This document shows, one piece after another, positions 8,506-19,296 of a DNA stretch of 37,204 nucleotides. The notes beneath the pieces are model-generated. The model was not told the DNA's origin, searched no databases, and saw only the letters and a list, made by a program, of their open reading frames with translations. Position numbers and translations under genes: made by a program. Position 1 is the first letter of the stretch. Each line of letters opens with the position of its first letter. Where the stretch lies: NCBI GenBank assembly GCA_020073465.1, contig JAIQFC010000039.1, positions 1-37,204 of the forward strand, given 5' to 3'. This DNA comes from Terriglobia bacterium (GTDB taxonomy: Bacteria; Acidobacteriota; Terriglobia; Terriglobales; Acidobacteriaceae).

Positions 8506-9615
8506 ATGGTCGGCGAGGTCATAGAAGAGGAACCACTCACAGTTGAGAGTTCCCCTTCGCGTCTAGAAGTGTGCTTCTTATGGGTGCTTGTTGCCGCTCT
8601 TTTTGTGGGCGTCCTTACACGCTTTCAGACGTATACGCGGGTGGTGGACCATTTCGGTGACAACGGCTCGTATCTGCAGGCTTCCGACGCGATTCGGCAC
8701 TGGGATTTTCGCGGAATCGAGGTCAAGCAGTTCTGGGGCCTGTCCTACCTTATTGCGGGTATCTCCTGACTTCCGATATCTCCTCGTTCGAGCCTTCTGC
8801 TGGTCTCGATGGCGGCCTCTGTCGTAAGTGTGCTGCTGGTCTGGCGTCTCTGGAACCCATGGATTGCCGCTTTTTTTGCCGTCTTGAATCTGTACTGGAT
8901 TCAAGCCTCGCTATTGGGAGGGCCCGAGCCGTTATTCATGGCTCTTCTTTTCTCGTCATTCTGGGCAGTGCGCAAGGAGCGCTGGGAGAGTGGCTCGGTT
9001 CTTGCAAGCTTCGCAACTCTTGTGCGTCCCCTCGGAGTCTTTGTGCTCGTGGGTATAGGACTTGTCCTAATCTCCCGTCGTGAGTGGAAGAAGGCATCCA
9101 CATGCACTGCAGTGGGGGCCCTCATCGGTGGTCTGTACTTACTCCCATTCTGGATCTACTTTCACGATCCTCTTTATCAGTTCCATCGCTATAAGCAATA
9201 TGACTGGCAGTCAGGACCACCGCTTGGCCTACCATTCCGCGCCATAGCCTTAAGTCTCTGGCACAATCGAGAGCCGTGGACAAATGTTGCGCTGACCGTG
9301 GGCTGGATCGTCTTCGCATTGGCCGGCGCATTCGCCATGAGTAGAAAAGGTTTCCACGCGTACATCCATGAACACCTTGCCGAGTGCATATTCGTATTTG
9401 TCTACCTAGCCTTCATCTTCAGCTATAACTCGGTGGCGTGGGCTCGGGCTGAATTTCCACGGTTTGTAATACCTGTCCTGCCTTTTCTGCTGCTTGCCTT
9501 CGACAGGTGGCTGCCGCGATCGCGATATGTCTTGTACGGGCTCGGAGTCGTGTCGCCAGTTTTGGCTGCTTGTTCTGCCATTGGCATCCGTAACGTCATG
9601 GCTACGTTGCGCTAG
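8506..9615 (+). pseudogene. Membrane glycosyltransferase interrupted by in-frame TGA
   Basis: Two open stretches (to 8766 and from 8770) lie in the same frame and are separated only by a TGA at 8767-8769. Read through, they give about 369 residues. The N-terminus contains an 'NGSYLQASDAIRHWDF' segment, and 8-9 hydrophobic helices follow, with a 'LLGGPEPLF' loop and a 'WARAEFPRFVIPVLPF' motif near the end. This is the pattern of polytopic GT-C/PMT-like (DUF2029/ArnT-type) sugar transferases. The TGA sits in a luminal loop/helix junction where the flanking sequence still reads as this family. A start at ATG 8506 is most likely; GTG 8404 is possible. It could be a recent nonsense mutation, a sequencing error, or two peptides from a split gene, although the second half has no ribosome site at its ATG 8809. 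Confidence 0.75.
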
Positions 9616-9638
9616 CAGCGAGCGAACCATTCGACCGC

Positions 9639-11561
9639 TTATTCTGCTCTCAAGAACAGTGCTCCCAGCGGGGGCAGGGTCAGCTTCAGCGAGTACGGTC
9701 TGCCGTGGGTGGGTTCGGCTTCGGCGTTGACGCCGCCGAGGTTGCCGACGCCACTTCCGGCGTATTCACGGGCGTCGCTATTCAGGAGTTCACGCCAGTA
9801 GCCGGCGTGGGGGACACCGATGCGGTATCCGGTGCGGGGGACGGGGGTGAAATTGAAGACGCCGAGCACGGTGTCTCTCGCGTTCTCACTCTTGCGCAGC
9901 AGGGAGATCGTGCTGGTGGCGTTGTCGTTGCAATCGACCCACTCGAATCCCGCTGCGTTGTTATCGAGCACGTGCAAAGCGGGCTCGTTGCGATAGAGAC
10001 GGTTCAACCGCTCGACCCAGGCTTGCATCCCGCGATGGACCTGGTACTGCGTGACATCCCATTCTAGGCTGGTGTCGTGCGCCCACTCGCGGACCTGTCC
10101 GAATTCGTCGCCCATGAACATCAGTTTCTTTCCGGGCTGGGCAAACATGTAGCCGAAGAGCAGGCGCAAGTTGGCGAAGCGCTGCCACTCGTCGCCGGGC
10201 ATCTTGCCGATGAGCGAGCCTTTGCCGTGGACGACTTCGTCGTGCGAGAGCGGCAACACGAAATTTTCGTGGAACGAGTAGAGCATGCGGAAGGTCAGCA
10301 TGTTGTGCTGATACTTGCGATGGATGGGATCGTTCTGAAAATACTTGAGCGTGTCGTGCATCCATCCCATGTCCCACTTGAGGCCGAATCCAAGCCCGCC
10401 GACGTAGACGGGCTTTGAGACCATGGGCCAGGACGTTGACTCCTCGGCGCAGGTCTGAACGTCGGGATGCTCTTTGTAGACTTCCTGATTGAAGCGGCGG
10501 AGGAAGTCGATGGCGTCGAGGTTCTCGCGGCCGCCGTACTTGTTGGGAATCCACTCGCCGTGCTTGCGGGAGTAGTCCAGGTAGAGCATGGAGGCGACGG
10601 CGTCCACGCGCAGGCCGTCGATGTGGTACTTGTCGAGCCAGAACATGGCGCTCGACATCAGGAAACTGCGGACCTCGGTGCGTCCATAGTTGAAGATGTG
10701 CGTCTTCCAGTCAGGATGGAAGCCCTGGCGCGAGTCGGAGTGTTCGTAGAGGTGGGTGCCGTCGAAGTAAGCGAGGCCGTGTCCGTCGGAAGGGAAGTGC
10801 GAGGGCACCCAGTCGAGAATTACGCCGATGTCGTGCTGGTGCAGGAAGTCGACCAGATACATGAAATCCTGCGGTGTGCCATAGCGCGAGGTCGGGGCGA
10901 AGTAGCCGGTGGTCTGGTATCCCCAGGAGCCGTAGAAGGGATGCTCCATCACGGGCAGGAACTCGACGTGAGTGAAGCCCATGCGGCCGACGTACTCGGC
11001 GAGGCGGGGCGCAGTCTCGCGGTAGGTGAGCGGTCGATTATGCTCCTCGGGGACGCGCATCCACGAGCCGAGGTGCACTTCGTAGATGGAATGCGGGGCG
11101 CGCAGCGAGTTGCGGGTGTGGCGCTTCTCCATCCACTCGTGGTCGTTCCATTCGTAGTTGAGGTCCCAGACTACCGAGGCGGTGCGGGGGGGCTTTTCAT
11201 GGAGCAGGCCGACGGGATCGGCTTTGTCGACGCGGTATCCGTGGCGCTGCGACTCGATGTGGAACTTGTAGAGGGCACCCTTGGTGACTCTGGGGACGAA
11301 GCCTTCCCAGATGCCGGAGGAGCCTCGCGGCTGGAGGCGGTTGGGGATCGGGTTCCATGAGTTGAAGCTGCCTACGGCCGAGACCGAGCGCGCGTTCGGG
11401 GCCCAGACGCTGAAGACCACACCGGACTGGCCGTTGTGGGTGACCAGGTGGGCTCCCATCTTTTCGTGGATGCGGTAGTTGCTGCCTTCGTTGAAGAGGT
11501 AGAGGTCCTGGTCGGTGAGGAGTTGGGGTGGGGCGAGCGCGGCAGTGGGGTCAGGGCTCAT
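9639..11561 (-). CDS. glgB: 1,4-alpha-glucan branching enzyme (GH13)
   Basis: GlgB has 640 residues and forms alpha-1,6 branches in glycogen or similar glucans. A CBM48 N-terminal beta-sandwich lies at about 30-130 ([17 protein letters not shown]). The GH13 barrel follows, with the nucleophile D320 in GLRVDAVAS, the acid/base E373 in CAEESTSWP and D441 in [12 protein letters not shown]. The [14 protein letters not shown] and [14 protein letters not shown] segments are also typical branching-enzyme signatures. It is shorter than the roughly 730-residue E. coli enzyme because the extra N1 domain is missing, which is normal for many bacterial GlgBs. It is divergently arranged with the GH57 gene across 107 bp, so the two probably share a control region and act on the same glucan. 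No strong ribosome site is seen. Confidence 0.97.
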   Translation of the reverse strand: MSPDPTAALAPPQLLTDQDLYLFNEGSNYRIHEKMGAHLVTHNGQSGVVFSVWAPNARSVSAVGSFNSWNPIPNRLQPRGSSGIWEGFVPRVTKGALYKFHIESQRHGYRVDKADPVGLLHEKPPRTASVVWDLNYEWNDHEWMEKRHTRNSLRAPHSIYEVHLGSWMRVPEEHNRPLTYRETAPRLAEYVGRMGFTHVEFLPVMEHPFYGSWGYQTTGYFAPTSRYGTPQDFMYLVDFLHQHDIGVILDWVPSHFPSDGHGLAYFDGTHLYEHSDSRQGFHPDWKTHIFNYGRTEVRSFLMSSAMFWLDKYHIDGLRVDAVASMLYLDYSRKHGEWIPNKYGGRENLDAIDFLRRFNQEVYKEHPDVQTCAEESTSWPMVSKPVYVGGLGFGLKWDMGWMHDTLKYFQNDPIHRKYQHNMLTFRMLYSFHENFVLPLSHDEVVHGKGSLIGKMPGDEWQRFANLRLLFGYMFAQPGKKLMFMGDEFGQVREWAHDTSLEWDVTQYQVHRGMQAWVERLNRLYRNEPALHVLDNNAAGFEWVDCNDNATSTISLLRKSENARDTVLGVFNFTPVPRTGYRIGVPHAGYWRELLNSDAREYAGSGVGNLGGVNAEAEPTHGRPYSLKLTLPPLGALFLRAE

Positions 11562-11668
11562 GCTTCTGTCAGGTTGCTAGTGTACCGGAACGGGCGATCA
11601 TATGGGCATCTGGAGAATCCCGGAGGGCCTGTCCCGGAAACCCGCGTGCTAGACTGACTTTTCCAGCC

Positions 11669-13930
11669 ATGCCAGCGCTTCGCCTGATTCTTCTGTGGCA
11701 CCACCACCAGCCTTTCTACAAAGACTTGGTCACGGGGGAGTACCGCTTACCTTGGGTGCGACTGCATGCGCTCAAAGACTACTACGGCATGGTGAAGCTG
11801 CTGGATGAGTTTCCCTCCGTGCATCAGAACTTCAACATCGTGCCGTCGCTGATGACGCAGATCCAGGACTACGTGGAGGGGACGGCGCAGGATCCGTTTC
11901 TCAGCGTGGCGGCGAAGCCGGCGAAGGATTTGTCGGGGGACGAGAGGCGGTTCGCGCTGCAGTACCTGTTTCAGGCGAATCCGGTGAATGTGATTGGGCG
12001 GTATCCACGCTACCACGAGTTGTGGGAGCGGTTTCGCGAGCATGGAGCTTTACCGGAGCGCGCAGAGCGATATTTCACCGCACAGGATTTCACGGACCTG
12101 CAGGTGCTCTCGCAGATTGCGTGGTTTGATGAGTTCTTTCTCGAAGAGAAGGATGTAGCCGCTCTAGTGAAGAAGGGGCGCCAGTACTCGCTGGAGGATC
12201 AGAAGTTCGTGATTGCGCGGGAGCGGGAGTTGCTGGCGAAGGTTCTGCCAGCGTATGGCGCGGCCGCGAAGAAGGGGTCGATTGAGATTTCGGCGACGCC
12301 GTTTTACCACCCGATTCTGCCGTTGGTCTGCGACACCAGCGCGGGAGCGGTCTCGTCGCCGGGCTTGCCGCTGCCGCAGAGCCGGTTTCGGCATCCGGAG
12401 GATGCGCGGGAGCAGTTGGCGCGGGGGCTGGATCTGCACGAGCGGGTCTTTGGGATGCGTCCGAAGGGCGTGTGGCCTTCAGAAGGAAGCGTCTCCGAAG
12501 AAGCGCTGGCGATTGCGCACAGCCTCGGCATTCAATGGATGGCCACCGACGAAGGCGTGCTGGGTAGAAGCACGGGCTTGTTCTTTGCGCGGGATGGTCA
12601 CGGGCGGCTGCCGGCGCCGCTGGGCGAGAAACTCTACAACATCCATCGTTACGAAAACGGGTCGACCGCGATGCATATGGTGTTTCGCGATCACACCATT
12701 TCGGACCTGATCGGATTCGTGTACTCGGGGATGCCTCCGGCAGAAGCGGCGAAGCACTTGATTGGGAATGTCAAGGAGGCGGCAAAGCCGGTGCTGGCGC
12801 AGGGGCGGGACGCGGTGGTTTCGATCATCCTCGACGGCGAGAATGCGTGGGAATACTATCCGAAGTCGGGGCGCGAATTTCTGCGTCGCTTCTATGACGG
12901 ACTGCAGCGCGAGGCGGGACTGGAAGCGGTGACGATTTCGGAGGCGATTGCCCGACACAAGGATTTTGGCCGGTTGAAGTCGATCGTGCCGGGATCATGG
13001 ATCAATGCGAACTTCAACGTTTGGATTGGCGCTCCCGAGGATAATCGCGCCTGGGACTATCTCTACAACGCGCGCGAGTTCTACGCGCAGAATGCGGCAC
13101 GTGCGAACGAGACGAAGCGGAAGCTGGCCTTCGACGAGATCCTGATTGCGGAGGGCAGTGACTGGAACTGGTGGTATGGTCCGGAGCATCACTCGGCCAA
13201 TGACCGTGATTTCGACGAGCTTTATCGCAAGCATCTGTCAAATGTCTACCAGGCGCTGGGAGCGACTCCGCCGGACTCTTTGGCGCAGCCGATCACCGGA
13301 GCCGAGGTCCGGCCGTCATTCACGCCGCAGACCGCGTACATTCACCCGCGAGTCACGGGAGACAAGGTCCGCTACTTCGAGTGGATGGGGGCCGCGGTCT
13401 ACACGGCAGATCATCGCGCCGGCGCCATGCACGGGAAACAGTTCCTGCTCGACTCCGTCTACGCGGGGATCGATGGCACGCATGTGTACGGGCGGCTGGA
13501 CTTCAAAGAAAAGGTGCCAGAGACGGACTTCGAGATCGTCGTCAACCTGGAATCGTGGGCGGCGAGTGAGCCGCGTGCCCGGCGCACATTGCGCCTGGAT
13601 GCGTCGGTGCATGAGCACAGCATGAAGGAATGGAAGATCGAGAATGGGACGGCAGGAACCGTACTGGCGACCTCCGCCAACGCTGACGAGCACGTCAAGG
13701 TTGCGCTCCGCCGTAACTTTGAGTTCAAACTGCCGCTGGCCTGGCTGCTCGCTACGCCGGGAACCACGACTGCGGCAGAGCGCAAGGCCGGTACCGCCGT
13801 CGCGACGAGCAGACTGCGTCTTCGCTTCAGTCTGTGGCAAGACCGCTTACCGGTGGACGCGCTGCCCCTGGAGGGATGGATTGAGTTGCAGGTGCTGAGC
13901 GAGGGAGATCTGCTGTATGCAGTAATGTAG
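11669..13930 (+). CDS. GH57 glycoside hydrolase (alpha-glucan acting)
   Basis: This GH57 enzyme has 753 residues. The frame stays open upstream to 11528, but those residues overlap glgB in antisense and look non-coding. ATG 11669 starts directly before the family's first motif (LLWHHHQPFY). The other conserved regions are visible in order: 'IEISATPFYHPILPL'; the nucleophile E272 in GVWPSEGSVSEE; and the acid/base D389 in ILDGENAWEYYP. After about residue 560 comes a C-terminal beta-sandwich region. Known GH57 activities include alpha-amylase, 4-alpha-glucanotransferase, amylopullulanase and branching enzyme, and the sequence alone does not decide between them. The divergent glgB gene points to glycogen or maltodextrin metabolism. 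No signal peptide is visible, so it should be cytoplasmic. Confidence 0.92.
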   Translation: MPALRLILLWHHHQPFYKDLVTGEYRLPWVRLHALKDYYGMVKLLDEFPSVHQNFNIVPSLMTQIQDYVEGTAQDPFLSVAAKPAKDLSGDERRFALQYLFQANPVNVIGRYPRYHELWERFREHGALPERAERYFTAQDFTDLQVLSQIAWFDEFFLEEKDVAALVKKGRQYSLEDQKFVIARERELLAKVLPAYGAAAKKGSIEISATPFYHPILPLVCDTSAGAVSSPGLPLPQSRFRHPEDAREQLARGLDLHERVFGMRPKGVWPSEGSVSEEALAIAHSLGIQWMATDEGVLGRSTGLFFARDGHGRLPAPLGEKLYNIHRYENGSTAMHMVFRDHTISDLIGFVYSGMPPAEAAKHLIGNVKEAAKPVLAQGRDAVVSIILDGENAWEYYPKSGREFLRRFYDGLQREAGLEAVTISEAIARHKDFGRLKSIVPGSWINANFNVWIGAPEDNRAWDYLYNAREFYAQNAARANETKRKLAFDEILIAEGSDWNWWYGPEHHSANDRDFDELYRKHLSNVYQALGATPPDSLAQPITGAEVRPSFTPQTAYIHPRVTGDKVRYFEWMGAAVYTADHRAGAMHGKQFLLDSVYAGIDGTHVYGRLDFKEKVPETDFEIVVNLESWAASEPRARRTLRLDASVHEHSMKEWKIENGTAGTVLATSANADEHVKVALRRNFEFKLPLAWLLATPGTTTAAERKAGTAVATSRLRLRFSLWQDRLPVDALPLEGWIELQVLSEGDLLYAVM

Positions 13931-13960
13931 GGTTCGTTCCCCGTCGTGGTACTTACAGAA

Positions 13961-13986
13961 AAGCCGGAGGCCATGGCCTCCGGCTT
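13961..13986. terminator. Perfect 26-bp palindrome, bidirectional terminator candidate
   Basis: The segment is a perfect palindrome with arms AAGCCGGAGGC and GCCTCCGGCTT around a CATG loop. It lies in the 77-bp gap between two convergent genes (GH57 and the glycine-zipper protein). A purine-rich AGAA precedes it and CTTAATCT follows, giving short pyrimidine runs for both directions but no full U-tract. Its position and GC-rich stem support a shared terminator. Confidence 0.7.
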
Positions 13987-14007
13987 CTTAATCTCTACTG
14001 TGATGGT

Positions 14008-14679
14008 CTACTTGCTGCCACCGCTCGCTGCCGCAGGTGCGGGAGCAGGAGCAGGAGTTGTGTTCATGGTGAACGGTCGATTGAGTTCCAGCGTGAGTTC
14101 TGTGCCTGCGGGTAGAACGGCGGAGCGATGTTTGCTGAGCCAGTGAACCGTAGTGGAACCCGCGCCGACCGCACCGCCAATCAGCACTCCAGGGCCGCCG
14201 CCGATGAGGCCGCCAATCAGCATGCCGCCGGCCGCGCCGCCGCCGGTTTCAAGCGTGTCGCGACGGTCGTGGCCTGAACCTTTGAACTGGCCTTCTTCGT
14301 TGACGTCGCTGCCGCGGCCGAGATTGGTATCAACCAGCGTGGCATCGAGGAAATAGCGTTCGCCCGTGGGCATAACGACGGCTTCGGGCAGGATTCCGAT
14401 TGTGGGCTTGCCAGAGATGCGGCGCGGTTCGCTTAGTTTGGTCACGCGTCCCTCGACTCTGGCTCCCGCGGGGATCATCGTCTGGCCGTTGAGCACGACG
14501 GGTTGAGTCAGGCGGGCCTGAAAGGGATCGCCGACGCGGTTGCTGAAGGTCGCAAGGGTTGTGTCAAGCTTGACCATCAGCGCGGTGCCGGCGGGCACGG
14601 ACTGGTTGGTCTGCGCCGCAGCCATCGCCGCCAGCAGCAGGATTGAGGGTAGAACCACTGACTTCCTCGTCGTCGCCAT
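14008..14679 (-). CDS. Exported glycine-zipper protein, function unknown
   Basis: This exported protein has 223 residues. ATG 14679 is chosen because GGAGGT precedes it at about 7 nt and a Sec signal peptide follows (residues about 7-22, ending AAA-QT). Upstream in-frame codons to 14826 look non-coding. The N-terminal half carries 'VPAGTALMVKLDTTL' and 'MIPAGARVEGRV' segments that resemble the beta-rich repeat of TrbI/VirB10-like proteins. A Gly-rich zipper (about residues 145-175) follows, then a second 'LPAGTELTLELNRPF' strand segment and an Ala/Pro-rich tail. The glycine zipper suggests membrane association or oligomerisation. Nothing shows an enzymatic role. It is convergent with the GH57 gene. 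Confidence 0.75.
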   Translation of the reverse strand: MATTRKSVVLPSILLLAAMAAAQTNQSVPAGTALMVKLDTTLATFSNRVGDPFQARLTQPVVLNGQTMIPAGARVEGRVTKLSEPRRISGKPTIGILPEAVVMPTGERYFLDATLVDTNLGRGSDVNEEGQFKGSGHDRRDTLETGGGAAGGMLIGGLIGGGPGVLIGGAVGAGSTTVHWLSKHRSAVLPAGTELTLELNRPFTMNTTPAPAPAPAAASGGSK

Positions 14680-14862
14680 TATCTTTACCTCCGAAAACCG
14701 CTTCCGAATTCTCCGAGCGTCGCTTTGACTGTAGACCAGCGGGCAGGCGTGCACAACATGCGGAAGGACAAGGGAACCAGAGGAGTAAGGGCTAGGCCTT
14801 GCCGACATTTGGACCAGATCTCCCATGGTGGGACTGTGCTCGACAAGGGCGGAGGATCGTCA

Positions 14863-16300
<1,438 letters not shown>

Positions 16301-16393
16301 GCAAGCCTCACAATTCAACTACCCTTCTGGTCAGGGCGTATTCCTGACGGTCGTGATAGATCTGTCCTCCTGAGGCCCGCGTTCTTTGCGGGA

Positions 16394-16454
16394 CGAAGGA
16401 CCTGTGTAATTCCACGGAGATTACATCGGTCCTTCGCTTCGCTCAGGATGACAG
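16394..16454 (+). repeat. Hairpin plus 'CTTCGCTCAGGATGAC' dispersed repeat
   Basis: Arms at 16394-16410 and 16420-16436 match at 15 of 17 positions around a 9-nt loop. The hairpin leads into the segment CTTCGCTTCGCTCAGGATGAC (16432-16452), shorter forms of which recur at 20345-20362 and near 24-37 in this window. It lies between eno and gpmI. It may attenuate or terminate eno transcription, but its recurrence suggests a dispersed intergenic element. Confidence 0.65.
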
Positions 16455-16496
16455 CCTTTAAGAGCATCATAGAAGCCAGGAACTGGAAGCCAATTC

Positions 16497-18110
16497 ATGA
16501 CTCGTCCTAAACCGCTTGTTCTTATCATTCTCGACGGCTGGGGGTATCGAGCCGAGACCAAGGCCAACGCCATTGCGCTCGCGCGCAAGCCTACTTATGA
16601 CCGGTTGCTGCGTGAATATCCGAATACTCTCATTCACACCAGTGGGCCGTTCGTCGGACTGCCTGAGGGGCAGATGGGGAACAGCGAGGTGGGGCATCTG
16701 AACATTGGAGCGGGGCGCATCGTGCACATGGACATCACGCGCATCGATCTGATGGTCCAGAATGGAGAATTCTTCAAGCATCCGGTGCTGCTTGCGGCCA
16801 TGAAGCATGCGCGCGTGGGGGAGCGGAGGCTGCATTTTTTTGGGCTCCTCTCCGATGGCGGCGTGCATTCGCAGCAGGCGCACCTCTACGCGCTGCTGAA
16901 AATGGCAAAGCAGAACGGTGTGGAGCGTGTTTTTGTGCACGCGTTCATGGATGGGCGCGACACGCTGCCGACGAATGGCGCGGGGTATCTCGAACAGCTG
17001 CAGCAGAAGATGCGCGAGTACAACTCGGGCAAGATTGCCACGGTGAACGGCCGTTACTACGCGATGGACCGGGACCGGCGCTGGGAGCGTATTGCCAAGG
17101 CCTACAACGCCATGGTTCTTGCCGATGCCGAAGGCGGCAAGTGCGCCGACCCGGTGCAGGGAATGAAAGATTCCTACAACAAGGGCGTGACCGACGAGTT
17201 TGTCGTGCCGTTTGTCTGTACGGACAAGAGCGGCCAGCCGCTGGCAACAATTCGCGACGAGGATGCGTGCATCTGTTTCAACTTCCGGGCGGATCGGGTC
17301 CGGCAGATCACGCGTTCACTGACGCGGAACAGCGGACTGAATGCGAAAGGTGGCAGCGACCTGCCTGGCGCTACTGATCTCAATGTGACCATTCCACGCG
17401 ACCGTGTGCCGAAGAATCTGCACTATGTTTGCATGACGCAGTATGACCAGAATTTCAGTCTGCCGGTAGTGATTCCGGCGGAGTCGATGGCGAACATTCT
17501 GGCCAACGTCATGGGCGGTATGAACATGCGCAACCTGCGCGTGGCGGAAACGGAGAAGTACGCCCATGTGACGTACTTTTTCAACGGAGGAGTGGAGCAA
17601 CCGTTTCCGGGAGAAGATCGCATCCTGGTGCCTTCTCCGAAAGTTGCGACCTACGATCTGAAGCCGGAGATGAGTGCGGCCGGGATTGCCGATACCGTCG
17701 TGAAGGCCACTGAAGAAGGCACCTTCGACGTGATGATTGTGAACTTTGCCAATGCGGACATGGTTGGGCACTCCGGCAAGATTGAGCCGACAGTAAAGGC
17801 CGTCGAGACCGTGGACGCCTGCCTGAGCCGCATTGAAGCCGCCGTGAAGGCCAAGGGCGGCGCCATGTTGATCACTGCCGATCACGGGAATGCGGAGTTG
17901 ATGATTGATCCGGCGACCGGTGGACCGCATACGGCGCATACTACAAATCCCGTGCCGTTCATCGTTGTGTCGGAAAATGCCAAGCAGTTCACGCTAAAGC
18001 CCAACGGGTCGTTGCGGGATATTTCACCTACAGTTCTGGGGATGCTTGGTGTCGATGAGCCGAAGGAGATGACGGGGCACGATTTGCGGGTGTTTCCAAA
18101 GGCAAAATGA
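16497..18110 (+). CDS. gpmI: 2,3-bisphosphoglycerate-independent phosphoglycerate mutase
   Basis: This Mn-dependent iPGM has 537 residues and interconverts 3- and 2-phosphoglycerate. The alkaline-phosphatase-like domain is formed from both ends. D13 lies in LIILDGWG, the phospho-serine S63 lies in [16 protein letters not shown], and the C-terminal metal site lies in '[11 protein letters not shown]' and '[12 protein letters not shown]'. The transferase domain in the middle has [28 protein letters not shown] and [14 protein letters not shown]. The start ATG 16497 has a GGAAG-type site upstream. Its position directly after eno places two successive glycolytic steps together. Confidence 0.97.
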   Translation: MTRPKPLVLIILDGWGYRAETKANAIALARKPTYDRLLREYPNTLIHTSGPFVGLPEGQMGNSEVGHLNIGAGRIVHMDITRIDLMVQNGEFFKHPVLLAAMKHARVGERRLHFFGLLSDGGVHSQQAHLYALLKMAKQNGVERVFVHAFMDGRDTLPTNGAGYLEQLQQKMREYNSGKIATVNGRYYAMDRDRRWERIAKAYNAMVLADAEGGKCADPVQGMKDSYNKGVTDEFVVPFVCTDKSGQPLATIRDEDACICFNFRADRVRQITRSLTRNSGLNAKGGSDLPGATDLNVTIPRDRVPKNLHYVCMTQYDQNFSLPVVIPAESMANILANVMGGMNMRNLRVAETEKYAHVTYFFNGGVEQPFPGEDRILVPSPKVATYDLKPEMSAAGIADTVVKATEEGTFDVMIVNFANADMVGHSGKIEPTVKAVETVDACLSRIEAAVKAKGGAMLITADHGNAELMIDPATGGPHTAHTTNPVPFIVVSENAKQFTLKPNGSLRDISPTVLGMLGVDEPKEMTGHDLRVFPKAK

Positions 18111-18154
18111 GCCGCAGATAACGCGGGAGACGCAGATTTACGTTTCCTACCGGG

Positions 18155-19123
18155 TCAATCCATGGTGCTGCTGTAAGAGGTATTGCCCCCAGGATTGAGA
18201 GCTTGTCCCCGACTGAGGCAGGCGGAACTCTTTCCTCCCAGCGTAAATCGAATCGTGCCGGACTGGTCGGCGCAGAAGGTTTTCATCCCCGCGTCGGACT
18301 CGGTGGGGACGGCGGTGACCTGGTACTTGGACGCGGGAGAGCCTTCGCAGCCGGAGAGGGCGAAGTGGTATCCCGCGAATTCTCCGCTGGCCAAGCCAGG
18401 GTCGTTGACTTCGGGCGATTGGTCGGGTGCGTCGCCGGAAGCTTGCTGACCAAATAGATCGGCAAGCTTGCAGGTGTAGCCTTGCTCGGGGTGTTTGGCG
18501 GCGTAAGCTGCCTCAGTCGAGGTGATCATGCCGACGCGACCAGAAGCCATGTGTTCATTGCTGTCATCCTGATCCTTACGCAATCCCTTGAGGTAATCGG
18601 GATCAGTGAGCGGGGCGTGCAGTGATAGCGTTACTTCAGTCAGCCGCCAGATTTCCTTTTCCTGTTTCAGCGAGAAGGTCAGGCGGGGGATCACGGGGAG
18701 GAACTCCGCTTCTCCGTTGCGGTATAGGTGGATGGAGACTTCAATCTCATCGTCCTCTCCCATCAGGCTGTCGTGCTCGACGATGACTTCGACCTTCTCA
18801 CGGCCATTGTTCTGATCCGACACGAGCAGCGTGGGGCCGACATCGAACGTCTCGAGGTGTTCGCCTTGGGCGGTCATTTGCCGGCCGATCATGGCGATCT
18901 TTTGCACCAATGAAAGTTCGGGAGTATCGCTTTTTCTGATCAGGGCCTTGTGCGCAACCTCCGGCAGGTGCTTTTCGAAAGCATAGGAGCCCTTGCCCAC
19001 GAACATCTCAATCAAGGCCTGGCGGGCGGTCTGGGGCGACGGCGGCGAAGTGAGTTGAGTCTGTGCGTGGAGCGGAATGATGCCCGCAAGTGCAACGAAC
19101 AGAGCACAGCAGATCTGGCGCAT
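18155..19123 (-). CDS. Secreted protein with pilin-like C-terminal domain
   Basis: This exported protein has 322 residues. ATG 19123 is chosen because GGAGG precedes it and a Sec signal follows (residues about 3-20, ending LHAQ). The N-terminal part (about 25-175) is an alpha/beta region of no recognised family, with alternating charged strands. The C-terminal part (about 190-310) has the features of the globular domain of acidobacterial type IV pilin-like proteins: MITSTEAAYAAK, GYTCKLADL, YHFALSGCEGSPASKYQV and TFCADQSGTIRF, with paired cysteines. The usual prepilin N-terminal helix and peptidase site are absent here, so the domain appears to have been fused onto a different secreted module. 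It is convergent with gpmI across 44 bp. Confidence 0.75.
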   Translation of the reverse strand: MRQICCALFVALAGIIPLHAQTQLTSPPSPQTARQALIEMFVGKGSYAFEKHLPEVAHKALIRKSDTPELSLVQKIAMIGRQMTAQGEHLETFDVGPTLLVSDQNNGREKVEVIVEHDSLMGEDDEIEVSIHLYRNGEAEFLPVIPRLTFSLKQEKEIWRLTEVTLSLHAPLTDPDYLKGLRKDQDDSNEHMASGRVGMITSTEAAYAAKHPEQGYTCKLADLFGQQASGDAPDQSPEVNDPGLASGEFAGYHFALSGCEGSPASKYQVTAVPTESDAGMKTFCADQSGTIRFTLGGKSSACLSRGQALNPGGNTSYSSTMD

Positions 19124-19296
19124 AGGTGTCCTCCGCGCGCGTTGGTATCCGGCTGGCTGCAAACTATTCTACCGTCCTCAGACTCCACCGGCTGAGCCGG
19201 GGTTCCTCCTTTCCTTATCTAGAACGAGTTCCGGCGCCTTTCTTGCAGGTGGGTGTTCTCGTTTGGCGGCGTCGTTGTGGTTAAATCTTGGCAGCC

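Noticed and set aside
8767..8769. TGA as selenocysteine codon
   Set aside because: The protein is a membrane glycosyltransferase with no selenoprotein relatives known to me, and no clear SECIS-type hairpin was seen after the TGA.
10467..11360. 297-codon plus-strand frame opposite glgB
   Set aside because: It is a complement shadow of glgB; the Val/Glu/Ala-rich product shows no family features.
11528..11668. Extended N-terminus of the GH57 gene
   Set aside because: The extra 47 codons overlap glgB in antisense and are not GH57-like; the conserved motif starts right after ATG 11669.
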